From positions 1 to 50,040 of the forward strand of contig JAQTQB010000016.1 in assembly GCA_028712475.1 (NCBI GenBank): 50,040 bases of DNA, given 5' to 3'. Of this stretch, positions 39,386-49,800 are shown one piece after another. Under the pieces are notes generated by a model. That model was not told where the DNA came from and searched no databases. It saw nothing but the letters and a program-made list of their open reading frames with translations. Origin of the DNA: Verrucomicrobiales bacterium (GTDB taxonomy: Bacteria > Verrucomicrobiota > Verrucomicrobiia > Limisphaerales > UBA11358). Positions within the stretch are counted from its first letter, which is position 1. The number at the start of each line of letters is the position of its first letter. Both the position numbers and the translations under genes were made by a program.

Positions 39386-40666
39386 ATGAGCGCGACAGTA
39401 AAATCGTTCTGGTGTGCGCTGGTTTTGGGAGCGATGACATTGCTCGCGCGCGGCGACGTGCTGGTTGGCACAAACGGCGAGCGGTTCGTCGGCACGGTGA
39501 TTGTGGAGACCAGCACCAACGTGGTGTTCGAGTCGGAACTGGCCGGACGGCTGACTTTTCCGCAATCAAAAATCCGCGATCTCCTGCGCGCCACGGCGGT
39601 CGAGGTAACCAATGCGGCGATTGCTTCAGTCGCCACCAACACGCCGACCAACACGGTTTCCTGGAAACCGCCCGGTGTCGGCCACGACGGTTCCGACTGG
39701 GTTCAGCTCAAGTCAGGCGAATGGTTGCGCGGCCAGCTCAAGTATGTCCAAAACAAGGAGGTCGAATTTGACAGCGATGAACTCGATCAGCAGACGCTGA
39801 AGTTGAAAGATGTCAGCAAGCTTTATTCGGCGCACCGCATGTTCACGCAATTTGAGGATCAGAAACCGGCCTATGGACGGGTCGTAATTAGTAATGACCT
39901 GGTGATGGTCACCGGGGCGGAACCGTTGAGCCTGCACCGCGACCTGCTCATGGGCATCACTCCCAGCGGCGGCAAGACGGGCATTAATAACTGGTCGGGC
40001 AATTTTAATCTGGCGTTGAGCCTCCAGTCCGGCAACAACGACCAAACCACGGTCAGCACCAGCGCGGAACTGGCGCGGCGGACGCCCAACACCACGCTGC
40101 TCTTTGATTACCTCGGCAATTACAGCCAGGTGGACAATGTCCAGAGCGCGAACAACGAGCGCGTCAACGTGACTTACGACATCCGGCTCAATCAGGATTG
40201 GTTCGTGCGCCCCGTCCTGTTGGAATACTATCAGGATTCGCTGGCCAACATCGCTTACCGCCTCACCGCCGGCGTGGGCGGGGGTTACTATATCTTTGAC
40301 CGCGATGAACTGAAGTGGACGGTGTTCGCCGGCCCCGCTTACCAATACACCAAATTTTCCACGGTCGAGACCAACCAGGCCGACAGCGCGAGCACGCCGG
40401 CGGCCGTGCTCGGTTCAAACTTCAATGCCGACCTCACCCAGCGCCTGACGTTCATCCAATCATTGCAGAGCATCTTTACCGAGAAGGAAGCCGGCCAATA
40501 CACCCATCACTCCGTGTCCACGCTGGAGTTTGAAATCAAACGGCATCTGAACCTGGACGTGTCGTTCATCTGGGATTATCTCCAGAATCCCCAGGCAAAA
40601 TCCGACGGCGACGTCCCGCGAAACAGTGACTATTATCTGACGGTCGGTTTTGGCGTGAGGTTTTAG
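39386..40666 (+). CDS. DUF481 outer-membrane protein
   Basis: 426 residues from the ATG at 39386. A signal peptide (MSATVKSFWCALVLGAMTLLARG) is followed by an N-terminal region with two SH3-like strands (DVLVGTNGERFVGTVIVETS..., WVQLKSGEWLRGQLKYVQNK). The C-terminal half is a DUF481 barrel: GNFNLALSLQSGNNDQTTVS, NNERVNVTYDIRLNQDWFVR, AGVGGGYYIFDRDELKW and a final DYYLTVGFGVRF ending in phenylalanine. DUF481 proteins are salt-stress-induced or uncharacterised outer-membrane barrels. It directly follows the kinase gene, so its expression may be tied to kinase signalling. Confidence 0.85.
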   Translation: MSATVKSFWCALVLGAMTLLARGDVLVGTNGERFVGTVIVETSTNVVFESELAGRLTFPQSKIRDLLRATAVEVTNAAIASVATNTPTNTVSWKPPGVGHDGSDWVQLKSGEWLRGQLKYVQNKEVEFDSDELDQQTLKLKDVSKLYSAHRMFTQFEDQKPAYGRVVISNDLVMVTGAEPLSLHRDLLMGITPSGGKTGINNWSGNFNLALSLQSGNNDQTTVSTSAELARRTPNTTLLFDYLGNYSQVDNVQSANNERVNVTYDIRLNQDWFVRPVLLEYYQDSLANIAYRLTAGVGGGYYIFDRDELKWTVFAGPAYQYTKFSTVETNQADSASTPAAVLGSNFNADLTQRLTFIQSLQSIFTEKEAGQYTHHSVSTLEFEIKRHLNLDVSFIWDYLQNPQAKSDGDVPRNSDYYLTVGFGVRF

Positions 40667-40770
40667 GGCGCAAGTTCAGAAAAATATTTCTTCGGGCATC
40701 TCTGCTTCGCCTTGCAGTTCGACACGGCGAGAGATGTTCCAGATTGTCGCCGATAAACCACGCGGGTGTC

Positions 40771-40965
40771 GGGCAGGGCGGCAGCGGCGCGCGGTTGCTG
40801 ATGCTCGTGCATCACGACGATGCGAAACGTGAATACGAATACGGCGCGAAGTCGCACATCGGCACGTTCAGCGACGCGTTGATGACCGGGGCGAAGGACA
40901 AGAACTGGAATGTCATCAGCATGAAGGATGACTGGAAGACTGTCTTTCCGTTCGAGAATAAATAA
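40771..40965 (+). pseudogene. Truncated HAD-phosphatase copy (3' end only)
   Basis: From about 40771 the frame reads GARLLMLVHHDD, EYGAKSHIGTFSDALMT and WNVISMKDDWKTVF. It matches the last 60 residues of the HAD protein at 44726-45718 (GARLLMLVHHDD, EYGAKSHIGTFSDALMT, WTVISMKNDWKTIF). Long identical DNA stretches occur, for example about 42 bp from the GAATACGGCGCGAAG block onward. The catalytic N-terminal part is missing. It is the relic of a duplicated gene lying just before the sulfatase locus. Confidence 0.88.
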
Positions 40966-40991
40966 TCGAACCATTGCCTCATCTTAAACCG

Positions 40992-41021
40992 GCGGGCGGC
41001 TCGCCAGGCCGCCCGCTTTTT
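40992..41021 (+). terminator. Intrinsic terminator after the HAD remnant
   Basis: GCGGGCGGC (40992-41000) pairs perfectly with GCCGCCCGC (41008-41016), loop TCGCCAG, followed by TTTTT. It is a good Rho-independent terminator that separates the remnant from the sulfatase locus. Confidence 0.88.
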
Positions 41022-41050
41022 GTTTCGTCACAGCGTCTTCGGCCCTGGAT

Positions 41051-41175
41051 TTGTCACTAATATTTAACATAAATAAAACTTTGCAAATATTGCGAACGGT
41101 GCTTTAGTTCTCTCAACGAGAGTCGAAATCATCGGCGTCCGTTCGAGCTTCTGAATTCCTGCCTTTTCTCGTTTG
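41051..41175 (+). promoter_or_regulatory. Conserved leader module, copy 2 (upstream of sulfatase 1)
   Basis: Copy 2 of the module at 36165-36277. TTGTCACT is at 41051-41058, hairpin CTCTC-AAC-GAGAG at 41110-41122, CGAGCTTCTGAATTCCT at 41144-41160 and TTTTCTCGTTTG at 41164-41175. The closing pair of the hairpin is A-T in copy 1 and C-G here, which supports an RNA fold. It ends 35 bp before the sulfatase start, so it would lie in the 5' leader. Confidence 0.6.
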
Positions 41176-41210
41176 AGATTAAATCAACAAACAAGCAAAC
41201 CAACCAAGCT

Positions 41211-42941
<1,731 letters not shown>

Positions 42942-42966
42942 TCACAGAACGGGACCATTCCTTCGA

Positions 42967-43006
42967 TTGTGAAACACGCGGGCCATCTCTTACGAGGTGG
43001 CCCGCG
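42967..43006 (+). repeat. Intercistronic motif TTGTGAAACACGCGGGC, copy 1, with hairpin
   Basis: The 17-bp motif occupies 42967-42983, 25 bp after the sulfatase 1 stop. Its CGCGGGCC end forms the 5' arm of a 13-bp stem (42977-42989 with 42994-43006, one T-G wobble, loop TTAC). Two further copies follow the next two genes (44609 and 45724). Confidence 0.75.
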
Positions 43007-43040
43007 ACTTCACGGGCGAGCCACCAGTCTGAAAAAAATT

Positions 43041-44603
43041 ATGAAAACAACCAAACTGCAACATCTCGGCCTGTCGTTGCTGACAGCGGGTGCCACATTC
43101 TACGGCACTTTGACCACTGTTCACGCGGCCGCCGCGAAGAAACCCAACATCCTCATCCTCTGGGGTGACGACGTCGGCTGGTGGAACATCTCCGCCTACA
43201 ACCACGGCCAGATGGGTTACAAGACGCCCAACATTGACAGCATCATCAAAGGCGGCGCGATGTTCACCGATTGGTATGGGCAGCAGAGCTGCACCGCCGG
43301 ACGTTCCTGTTTCATCACCGGGCAGACCGGCTTCCGCACCGGGATGCTCAAGGTCGGATTGCCGGGCGCGAAGGAAGGTTTGCAGGCGCGCGATGTGACC
43401 ATCGCCGAGCTGCTCAAGGCGCAAGGTTATGTGACGGGCCAATTCGGCAAGAACCATCTTGGCGACCTCGACGAACATCTGCCGACCGCGCATGGCTTCG
43501 GCGAATTCTTCGGCTCGCTCTACCACCTCAATGCCGAAGAGGAGCCGGAGAATCCCGACTACTTCAAGGATCCGGCGCTGATCAAAAAATTCGCCACCCG
43601 GGGCGTCATCCATAGCTGGGCCAATCCCGACGGCACGCAGAAGATCGAGAGCACCGGCCCGCTGACCAAGAAACGCATGGAAACCTGCGATGACGAGTTT
43701 ACCGCCGAGGCGGTGCGTTTCATGACCGACGCGAGCAAGGGCGACAAGCCATTCTTCATCTGGTGGAACGCCACCCGCATGCACATCTGGACCCATCTCA
43801 GCCCCAAATGGGAAGGCAAGACCGGGCTGGGCATTTATCCTGATGGGATGATGGAGCATGACAACGACGTCGGAATCCTGCTCGCCAAGCTCAAGGAGCT
43901 CGGCCTCGAGGATAACACCATCGTCATGTATTCCACGGACAACGGCGCGGAGAAATTTTCCTGGCCGGATGGCGGCTCATCGCCCTTCCGCAATGAAAAG
44001 GCCAGCAACTGGGAGGGCGCCTATCGCGTGCCCTGCGCCATCCGCTGGCCCGGTGTGATCCAGCCCGGCACGGTGATCAACGACATCTGTTCGCACGAAG
44101 ACATGCTGCCCACGCTGCTCGCCGCCGCCGGCGTGCCGGATGTGAAGGAGCAGTTGCTCAAAGGCATGAAGGTCGGCGACAAGACCTTCAAGGTCCATCT
44201 CGACGGCTACAACCTGACCGACCTGTTCGCCGGCAAAGGTCCCGACCCGCGGCACGAGTTCTTCTACTTCAACGACGATGGCTCGCTCGTGGCGTTGCGG
44301 TTCAACCAATGGAAGCTGGTCTTCGCCGAGCAGCGCGCCCAAGGTCTGGATGTCTGGCAGGATCCATTTGTGCCGTTGCGTTTTCCGAAGCTCTTCAACC
44401 TGCGCTCCGATCCGTTCGAGATCGCCGACCACGAGAGCATTGACTACGGCCGCTGGCGGGTGGACCGGGCCTTCATGCTCGTGCCCGCGCAGCAATACGT
44501 CGCGCAATTCCTCGCCACCTTCAGGGAATTCCCGCCGAGCCAGAAGGCCGGTAGTTTCTCGCTCGACAGCGTGCTGGAGACGTTGATGAAGAATAGCGAC
44601 TAG
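43041..44603 (+). CDS. Sulfatase (arylsulfatase family), secreted
   Basis: 520 residues from the ATG at 43041. A signal peptide (MKTTKLQHLGLSLLTAGATFYGTLTTVHAA) makes it periplasmic or exported. The core shows NILILWGDDVGWWN (metal aspartates), QQSCTAGRSCFITGQ with C84 in the normal C-T-A-G-R formylglycine motif, FGKNHLGDLDEHLPTAHGF, NATRMHIWTHL, TIVMYSTDNGAEKFSWPDGG and WEGAYRVPCAIRWPGVI. It is a close relative of the upstream sulfatase, so the pair probably arose by duplication. The formylglycine-generating enzyme or anSME needed for activation is not in the window. Copies of the intercistronic motif flank it. Confidence 0.94.
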   Translation: MKTTKLQHLGLSLLTAGATFYGTLTTVHAAAAKKPNILILWGDDVGWWNISAYNHGQMGYKTPNIDSIIKGGAMFTDWYGQQSCTAGRSCFITGQTGFRTGMLKVGLPGAKEGLQARDVTIAELLKAQGYVTGQFGKNHLGDLDEHLPTAHGFGEFFGSLYHLNAEEEPENPDYFKDPALIKKFATRGVIHSWANPDGTQKIESTGPLTKKRMETCDDEFTAEAVRFMTDASKGDKPFFIWWNATRMHIWTHLSPKWEGKTGLGIYPDGMMEHDNDVGILLAKLKELGLEDNTIVMYSTDNGAEKFSWPDGGSSPFRNEKASNWEGAYRVPCAIRWPGVIQPGTVINDICSHEDMLPTLLAAAGVPDVKEQLLKGMKVGDKTFKVHLDGYNLTDLFAGKGPDPRHEFFYFNDDGSLVALRFNQWKLVFAEQRAQGLDVWQDPFVPLRFPKLFNLRSDPFEIADHESIDYGRWRVDRAFMLVPAQQYVAQFLATFREFPPSQKAGSFSLDSVLETLMKNSD

Positions 44604-44608
44604 GACGC

Positions 44609-44659
44609 TTGTGAAACACGCGGGCCGCCCGGGCGGCCCTCCGCCAGGAGCGGTCCGCG
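44609..44659 (+). repeat. Intercistronic motif TTGTGAAACACGCGGGC, copy 2, with hairpins
   Basis: The motif occupies 44609-44625, five bases after the sulfatase 2 stop. GGGCCGCCC/GGGCGGCCC (44622-44639) is a perfect palindrome. Alternatively CGCGGGCCGC (44619-44628) can pair with GCGGTCCGCG (44650-44659), again using the motif end as the 5' arm. Confidence 0.72.
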
Positions 44660-44725
44660 CCTTAAACAGCGAATGAAATTTTCCTCGCGATGGGAAATTC
44701 AAACAACAAGACTAAAACCACGGCT

Positions 44726-45718
44726 ATGAAATCAATCCGCGGCACATTAAGCCTGCTGGCGATTGTCGTAGCCAGTCTCACACTCGCTCACGCCCAAGAC
44801 CCGTTGCCCGCGTGGAACGAAGGCGCGACCAAAAAAGCTATCACCGATTTCGTCACCAAAGTCACGACGCCCGGCTCGCCGGATTTTGTGCCGGTGCCCG
44901 AGCGCATTGCCACGTTTGACAACGACGGCACGCTCTGGTGCGAGCAGCCGATGTATTTTCAATTGATCTTCGCGCTCGACCGTGTCGGCAAGCTGGCTCC
45001 GCAACATCCCGAGTGGAAAACCAAGGAACCCTTCGCCTCGCTGCTCAAGGGCGACGTAAAGGCCGCGCTCGCCGGCGGCGAACATGCGATCGCCGAGATC
45101 GTCATGGCCACGCATGCCGGTATGACCACGGCGGAATTCGAGCAGATCGTCAAGGACTGGCTCGCCACCGCCAAGCATCCCATCTACAAGAAGCCATTCA
45201 CCGAATGTGTCTATCAACCGATGCTCGAACTGCTCGCCTACCTGCGCGCGAACGGCTTCAAGACCTTCATCGTCTCCGGCGGCGGCATCGAGTTCATGCG
45301 GCCGTGGACGGAATCGGTTTACGGCATCCCGCCAGAACAGGTCGTCGGCAGCAGCATCAAGACGAAGTTTGAGATCCGCGACGGCCAACCCGTGCTCGTG
45401 CGGCTGCCGGAAGTGAACTTCATTGACGACAAAACCGGCAAACCGGTCGGCATCAATTCGCACATCGGCCGCCGACCCATCACGGCGTTCGGCAATTCCG
45501 ACGGCGACCGGCAGATGCTGGAATACGCGCAAGGCGGCACCGGCGCGCGGCTGCTGATGCTCGTGCATCACGACGACAAGTTGCGCGAGTTTGAATACGG
45601 CGCGAAGTCGCACATCGGCACGTTCAGCGACGCGCTGATGACCGAGGCCAGGAACAAGCACTGGACCGTCATCAGCATGAAGAATGACTGGAAAACGATC
45701 TTCGCATTTGAGAAATGA
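44726..45718 (+). CDS. Secreted HAD-superfamily phosphatase
   Basis: 330 residues from the ATG at 44726; an upstream ATG at 44690 would put 12 polar residues before the signal peptide (MKSIRGTLSLLAIVVASLTLAHA). HAD motif I is IATFDNDGTLWCEQP, with nucleophile D65 and acid D67. Motif II is the serine in FKTFIVSGGGIEFM, and the acidic motif IV region is ITAFGNSDGDRQML. The overall layout is phosphoserine-phosphatase-like with a large cap. Export plus its place after two sulfatases suggests dephosphorylation of the same sulfated or phosphorylated compound outside the cytosol (inference). The last 60 residues are duplicated in the remnant at 40771-40965. Confidence 0.88.
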   Translation: MKSIRGTLSLLAIVVASLTLAHAQDPLPAWNEGATKKAITDFVTKVTTPGSPDFVPVPERIATFDNDGTLWCEQPMYFQLIFALDRVGKLAPQHPEWKTKEPFASLLKGDVKAALAGGEHAIAEIVMATHAGMTTAEFEQIVKDWLATAKHPIYKKPFTECVYQPMLELLAYLRANGFKTFIVSGGGIEFMRPWTESVYGIPPEQVVGSSIKTKFEIRDGQPVLVRLPEVNFIDDKTGKPVGINSHIGRRPITAFGNSDGDRQMLEYAQGGTGARLLMLVHHDDKLREFEYGAKSHIGTFSDALMTEARNKHWTVISMKNDWKTIFAFEK

Positions 45719-45723
45719 TCCGC

Positions 45724-45801
45724 TTGTGAAACACGCGGGCTGGTCCGATGGCATGGTTGCCAGTGGCGCTGCCGCCGGCCCCGGTTTCAGCAGCGAAACC
45801 G
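45724..45801 (+). repeat. Intercistronic motif TTGTGAAACACGCGGGC, copy 3, and adjacent hairpin
   Basis: The motif occupies 45724-45740, five bases after the HAD stop, and shares CGC upstream with copy 2. The matching 3' arm is not evident here. A separate perfect hairpin, CGGTTTC/GAAACCG (45782-45801, loop AGCAGC), lies before the barrel gene. Confidence 0.7.
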
Positions 45802-45837
45802 ATTGAGTCCATCTGGAAAACAAACCAAAGTGTATCT

Positions 45838-46719
45838 ATGAAAAAAACCACGCTCACTCTGGCCTTCGGGCTGGCGTTCACCACCACGGTGCTTCAGTCC
45901 CAAACCATCAGTTCCCATTTGCAACTGCTCTCGATCGCACCCACTTCGGCGGAAGCCGCCAGCGGCGGCGGCGCGGAGACCACCGCGCAGGATGAGCAGG
46001 CCGAACTGGCAAAGAAACTCCAGAACCCCGTCGCCGCGCTCATCAGCGTGCCCTTCCAGAACAACTGGGATTTCGGCATCGGCCCGGCGAACGCGATGAA
46101 ATACACATGCAACATCCAGCCGGTCATTCCCATTTCCATCAGTGAGGATTGGAACCTCATCCTCCGCACCATCGTGCCGGTCATCTACGCGGAATCGCCG
46201 GTCAAAGGCGGCGCGAACCATGACGGCCTGGGCGACACCACGCAGAGCTTTTTCTTCTCGCCCAAGAACCCGGTCGGCGGCTGGATTCTGGGCGCGGGGC
46301 CGGTGGGATATTATCCGACCGCGACCGAGGAAGAACTGGGCGGCGGCAAATGGGGCGCGGGGCCGACCATCGTTGCGTTGCGGCAGGAGCATGGTTTTAC
46401 TTACGGCATTCTGGCGAACCAGATCTGGTCGTTCGCCGGGCAGCAGGATCGCGCGGAAATCAACGCCACCTACCTCCAGCCGTTCGTCTCGTTCACCACC
46501 AAGACTTACACCACGTTCGCGATCAACACCGAGTCCACCTACGACTGGCAGTCGGATCAGGCGACGGTGCCGCTAAATTTCATGGTCCAGCAGTTGGTGA
46601 AGATCGGCAAGATGCCCGTCGCCTTCCAGGCCGGCTACCGCTACTACGTCAACAAGCCCGACGGCGGCCCGGACTGGGGCCTGCGCTTCGCCGTCACGTT
46701 CCTGTTCCCGAAAAAATAA
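45838..46719 (+). CDS. Outer-membrane barrel / transporter-like protein
   Basis: 293 residues from the ATG at 45838. A signal peptide (MKKTTLTLAFGLAFTTTVLQSQ) is followed by a short acidic linker (ETTAQDEQAELAKKLQNP). A barrel domain follows, with AALISVPFQNNWDFGIGP, NIQPVIPISISEDWNLILRTIVPVIY, GLGDTTQSFFFSPKNP, ILGAGPVGYYPTAT and a C-terminal AVTFLFPKK. It resembles the 'transporter' family related to phenol-degradation MetA barrels. It could admit or sense the substrate handled by the upstream sulfatases and phosphatase. It is the last gene of the locus, with a strong terminator at 46741-46772. Confidence 0.75.
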   Translation: MKKTTLTLAFGLAFTTTVLQSQTISSHLQLLSIAPTSAEAASGGGAETTAQDEQAELAKKLQNPVAALISVPFQNNWDFGIGPANAMKYTCNIQPVIPISISEDWNLILRTIVPVIYAESPVKGGANHDGLGDTTQSFFFSPKNPVGGWILGAGPVGYYPTATEEELGGGKWGAGPTIVALRQEHGFTYGILANQIWSFAGQQDRAEINATYLQPFVSFTTKTYTTFAINTESTYDWQSDQATVPLNFMVQQLVKIGKMPVAFQAGYRYYVNKPDGGPDWGLRFAVTFLFPKK

Positions 46720-46740
46720 ATTGGAACCGGGAATATAAAG

Positions 46741-46772
46741 CGGGCGGCTCGCAAGCGCCGCCCGTTTTTTTT
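46741..46772 (+). terminator. Intrinsic terminator of the sulfatase locus
   Basis: CGGGCGGC (46741-46748) pairs with GCCGCCCG (46757-46764) around TCGCAAGC, followed by eight T residues. It begins 22 bp after the barrel stop and closes the locus. Confidence 0.92.
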
Positions 46773-46858
46773 GCGCCCGCATGACGGCAAAGCGGCCGGC
46801 TTGATTGACGCTCCCCGCTGATTGACGCCGCCGCCGCGCTTCTCTACCCTCCACGCCC

Positions 46859-49800
46859 ATGCCACTTTCGTGGAACGAAATCCGCCACAACGCCGTCAAG
46901 TTCGCGCGCGACCACAAGCGCGCCGCCAGCGAGAGCGCCGACAAGCAGACGTTCTGGAACGAGTTCTTCGATGTCTTCGGCATCTCGCGAAAACTTGTCG
47001 CCAGTTTTGAAGTGCCCGTCCTGAAAGCCTCCGGCAACTTCGGCAAGATTGACCTCCTCTGGAAACGCAAGCTCCTCGTCGAACACAAAAGCGCCGGTGA
47101 AGATTTGGGCAAGGCCAGGACGCAGGCGTTCGATTACATCCAGGCGATGGCGGCGGAAGGCCGCGAGAAGGAGATTCCCCGCTACGTCATCGTCTCCGAT
47201 TTCCAACGCTTCGTGCTTTACGACCTGGAGCCGGAGACGCAGCGCGACCTGCCGCTGTTTGCCGGCAAGCGGTATCAGACCACCGAGTTTCCGCTGGCCG
47301 AGTTTCACAAGCACATCCACGACTTTGCGTTCATCCCCGGCTACAAGCAGCACACGTTCAAGGAGCAGGACCCCATCAACATCGAAGCCGCCGAAATCCT
47401 CGGCAAGCTGCACGATGAATTGGAAGCCGGCGGCTACTCCGGCCACGACCTCGAACGCTTTCTCGTCCGCATCCTGTTCTGTTTGTTTGCCGAGGACACC
47501 GGCCTGTTCCCGCGCCAAGCCTTCCAGCTCTACATCGAGAACCACACCAAGCCCGACGGCTCGGACTTGGGCCTGCACCTTGCGCGCCTGTTCGACGTGC
47601 TGAACCAGCCCGTCGCCAGACGGCAGGACAACCTCGACGAAGACCTCGCGCAATTTCCCTACGTCAACGGCGACCTGTTCGGCGAGCATCTGGGCTTCAC
47701 CGATTTCAACCGTTCCATGCGCGACGCGCTGCTGGAATGTTGCGGCAAGGATTGGGACCAGATTTCGCCCGCCATCTTCGGCTCGCTCTTCCAATCCATC
47801 ATGCAGCCGAAGGAACGGCGGCAGATCGGCGCGCATTACACCAGCGAACGCGACATCCTCAAGGTCATCCGTTCCCTGTTCCTCGACGAATTGCGCGCGG
47901 AATTTGAAAGCATCAAGGCGGACCGCTCGAACCGCCGCCGCGTCCGGCTGGAGGAATTCCACTGGAAAATTTGCGCCCTGCGCTTTCTCGACCCCGCCTG
48001 CGGCTGCGGCAACTTCCTCGTCATCACCTACCGCGAACTGCGCCAGCTTGAGCTGGAAGTGCTCCTGCTCCTGTTCGGCCAGCAGACCGAAATGACCCTG
48101 GACGAAATCAACCGGCTCTCGCAGGTGGACGTGGACCAGTTTTACGGGATTGAGATCGAGGAATGGCCCTCGCGCATTGCGGAGGTGGCGCTGTGGCTGG
48201 TGGACCACCAGATGAACCAGAAGATTTCCGAGGCGTTCGGCCAGCTTTACCAGCGGCTGCCGCTCAAGAAATCCCCGCACATCCATTGCGCCAACGCGCT
48301 GCGGAAGGATTGGCGGGAAGTCCTGCTGCCCGCCCGATGCAGCTACGTCCTCGGCAATCCGCCGTTCGTGGGAAAGCATTTGATGAATGGCGCGCAAGGT
48401 GAGGATATGGAATTGGTTTGGGGCGAGACAAAAGGTAAAGGAGTGCTGGATTATGTTACGGCTTGGTATCGCTTGGCCGCCGAATACATTCAAGGCACTC
48501 GCATCACCGTTGGCTTTGTTTCTACCAATTCAATTTCGCAAGGCGAGCAAGTCGGCGTGCTTTGGGATGCGTTGTTTCAAAAATATCGAATCAAGATACA
48601 TTTTGCTCACCGCACATTCCCTTGGGTGAGCGAAGCGCGCGGCAAAGCTCACGTTCACGTCGTCATCATCGGTTTCGCTGTTTTCGATACGACAAGCAAG
48701 CGTCTCTACGATTACGAAGGTAGGGCGGGCAGTCCTCTGCCCGCCGCGAACGTGGAAGGTGGCACGAAACGGCGCGCACGGAGTGACGCGCCCTACCAGC
48801 CAACGGAAATGGTCACGGTTTCCGCAGTTAAGAACATCAGTCCGTATTTGGTTGAAGGCTCTGACATTGTTGCGCTGTCACGTTCAACACCAATCTGCGA
48901 TTCCGTTCCCGCCCTTGTGTTTGGCAGCAAATCAACTGATGGTGGAAATCTGATTTTTGAACCGGGCGAAGCTGCAAAATTCCTTCGAGAATGGCCTGCT
49001 GCAAAAAAATTCGTGCGGCCTTATATCAGTGCTGATGACTTTATAAATGGAATTGAGCGCCATTGTCTTTGGTTGCTTGATGCCCAGCCCGACGAACTTC
49101 GTGAGATTGGCGGAATCATGGAGCGGATTGCTGCGGTGAGAGATTTTCGTCTCGCTAGCAAAAAGGGGCCGACGCGGGTTAAGGCGTCTGAACCGTCAGT
49201 TTTCGCAGAGCTTCGCCAACCGAGGAAAAAATTTCTCGCAGTTCCAAAAACTTCCTCGGAAAACCGGCCTTACATTCCAATTGCGTTTCGTGAGCCGACA
49301 ACAATTGTGGCGTCCGAAATTTATTTTTGCGAAGGAGCAAAGAATTTTCACTTCGGCATATTGTGTTCAACTATGCACATGGCTTGGACACGGCAAATTT
49401 GCGGGCGTTTGAAATCGGATTACCGCTATTCAAACAAACTCGTTTACAACAATTACCCGTGGCCGGAAAGCGCGACGGCCAAGCAGCGCGTGCTCGTGGA
49501 AGAAAAAGCGCAGGCCGTGCTGGACGCCCGTAAACCGTGGTTGTCGCCGAAAGGTTCATGCACACTGGCCGATCTTTACGACCCGCTTCGTATGCCGGTC
49601 GAACTGGTGAAAGCCCACGCCGAGTTGGATCGCGCCGTGGAGAAGTGCTATCGCCCCGAACCGTTCAAGTCCGACCGCGAGCGCGTGGAATTTCTTTTTG
49701 CTCTTTACGAAAAGCTCACCGCGCCCTTGCTGCCCGTCACGCCAAAGGCCAAAGGCCGGCGGTCACAGATCGCCGCAACAACAACGAAGCCGGGCAAGGC

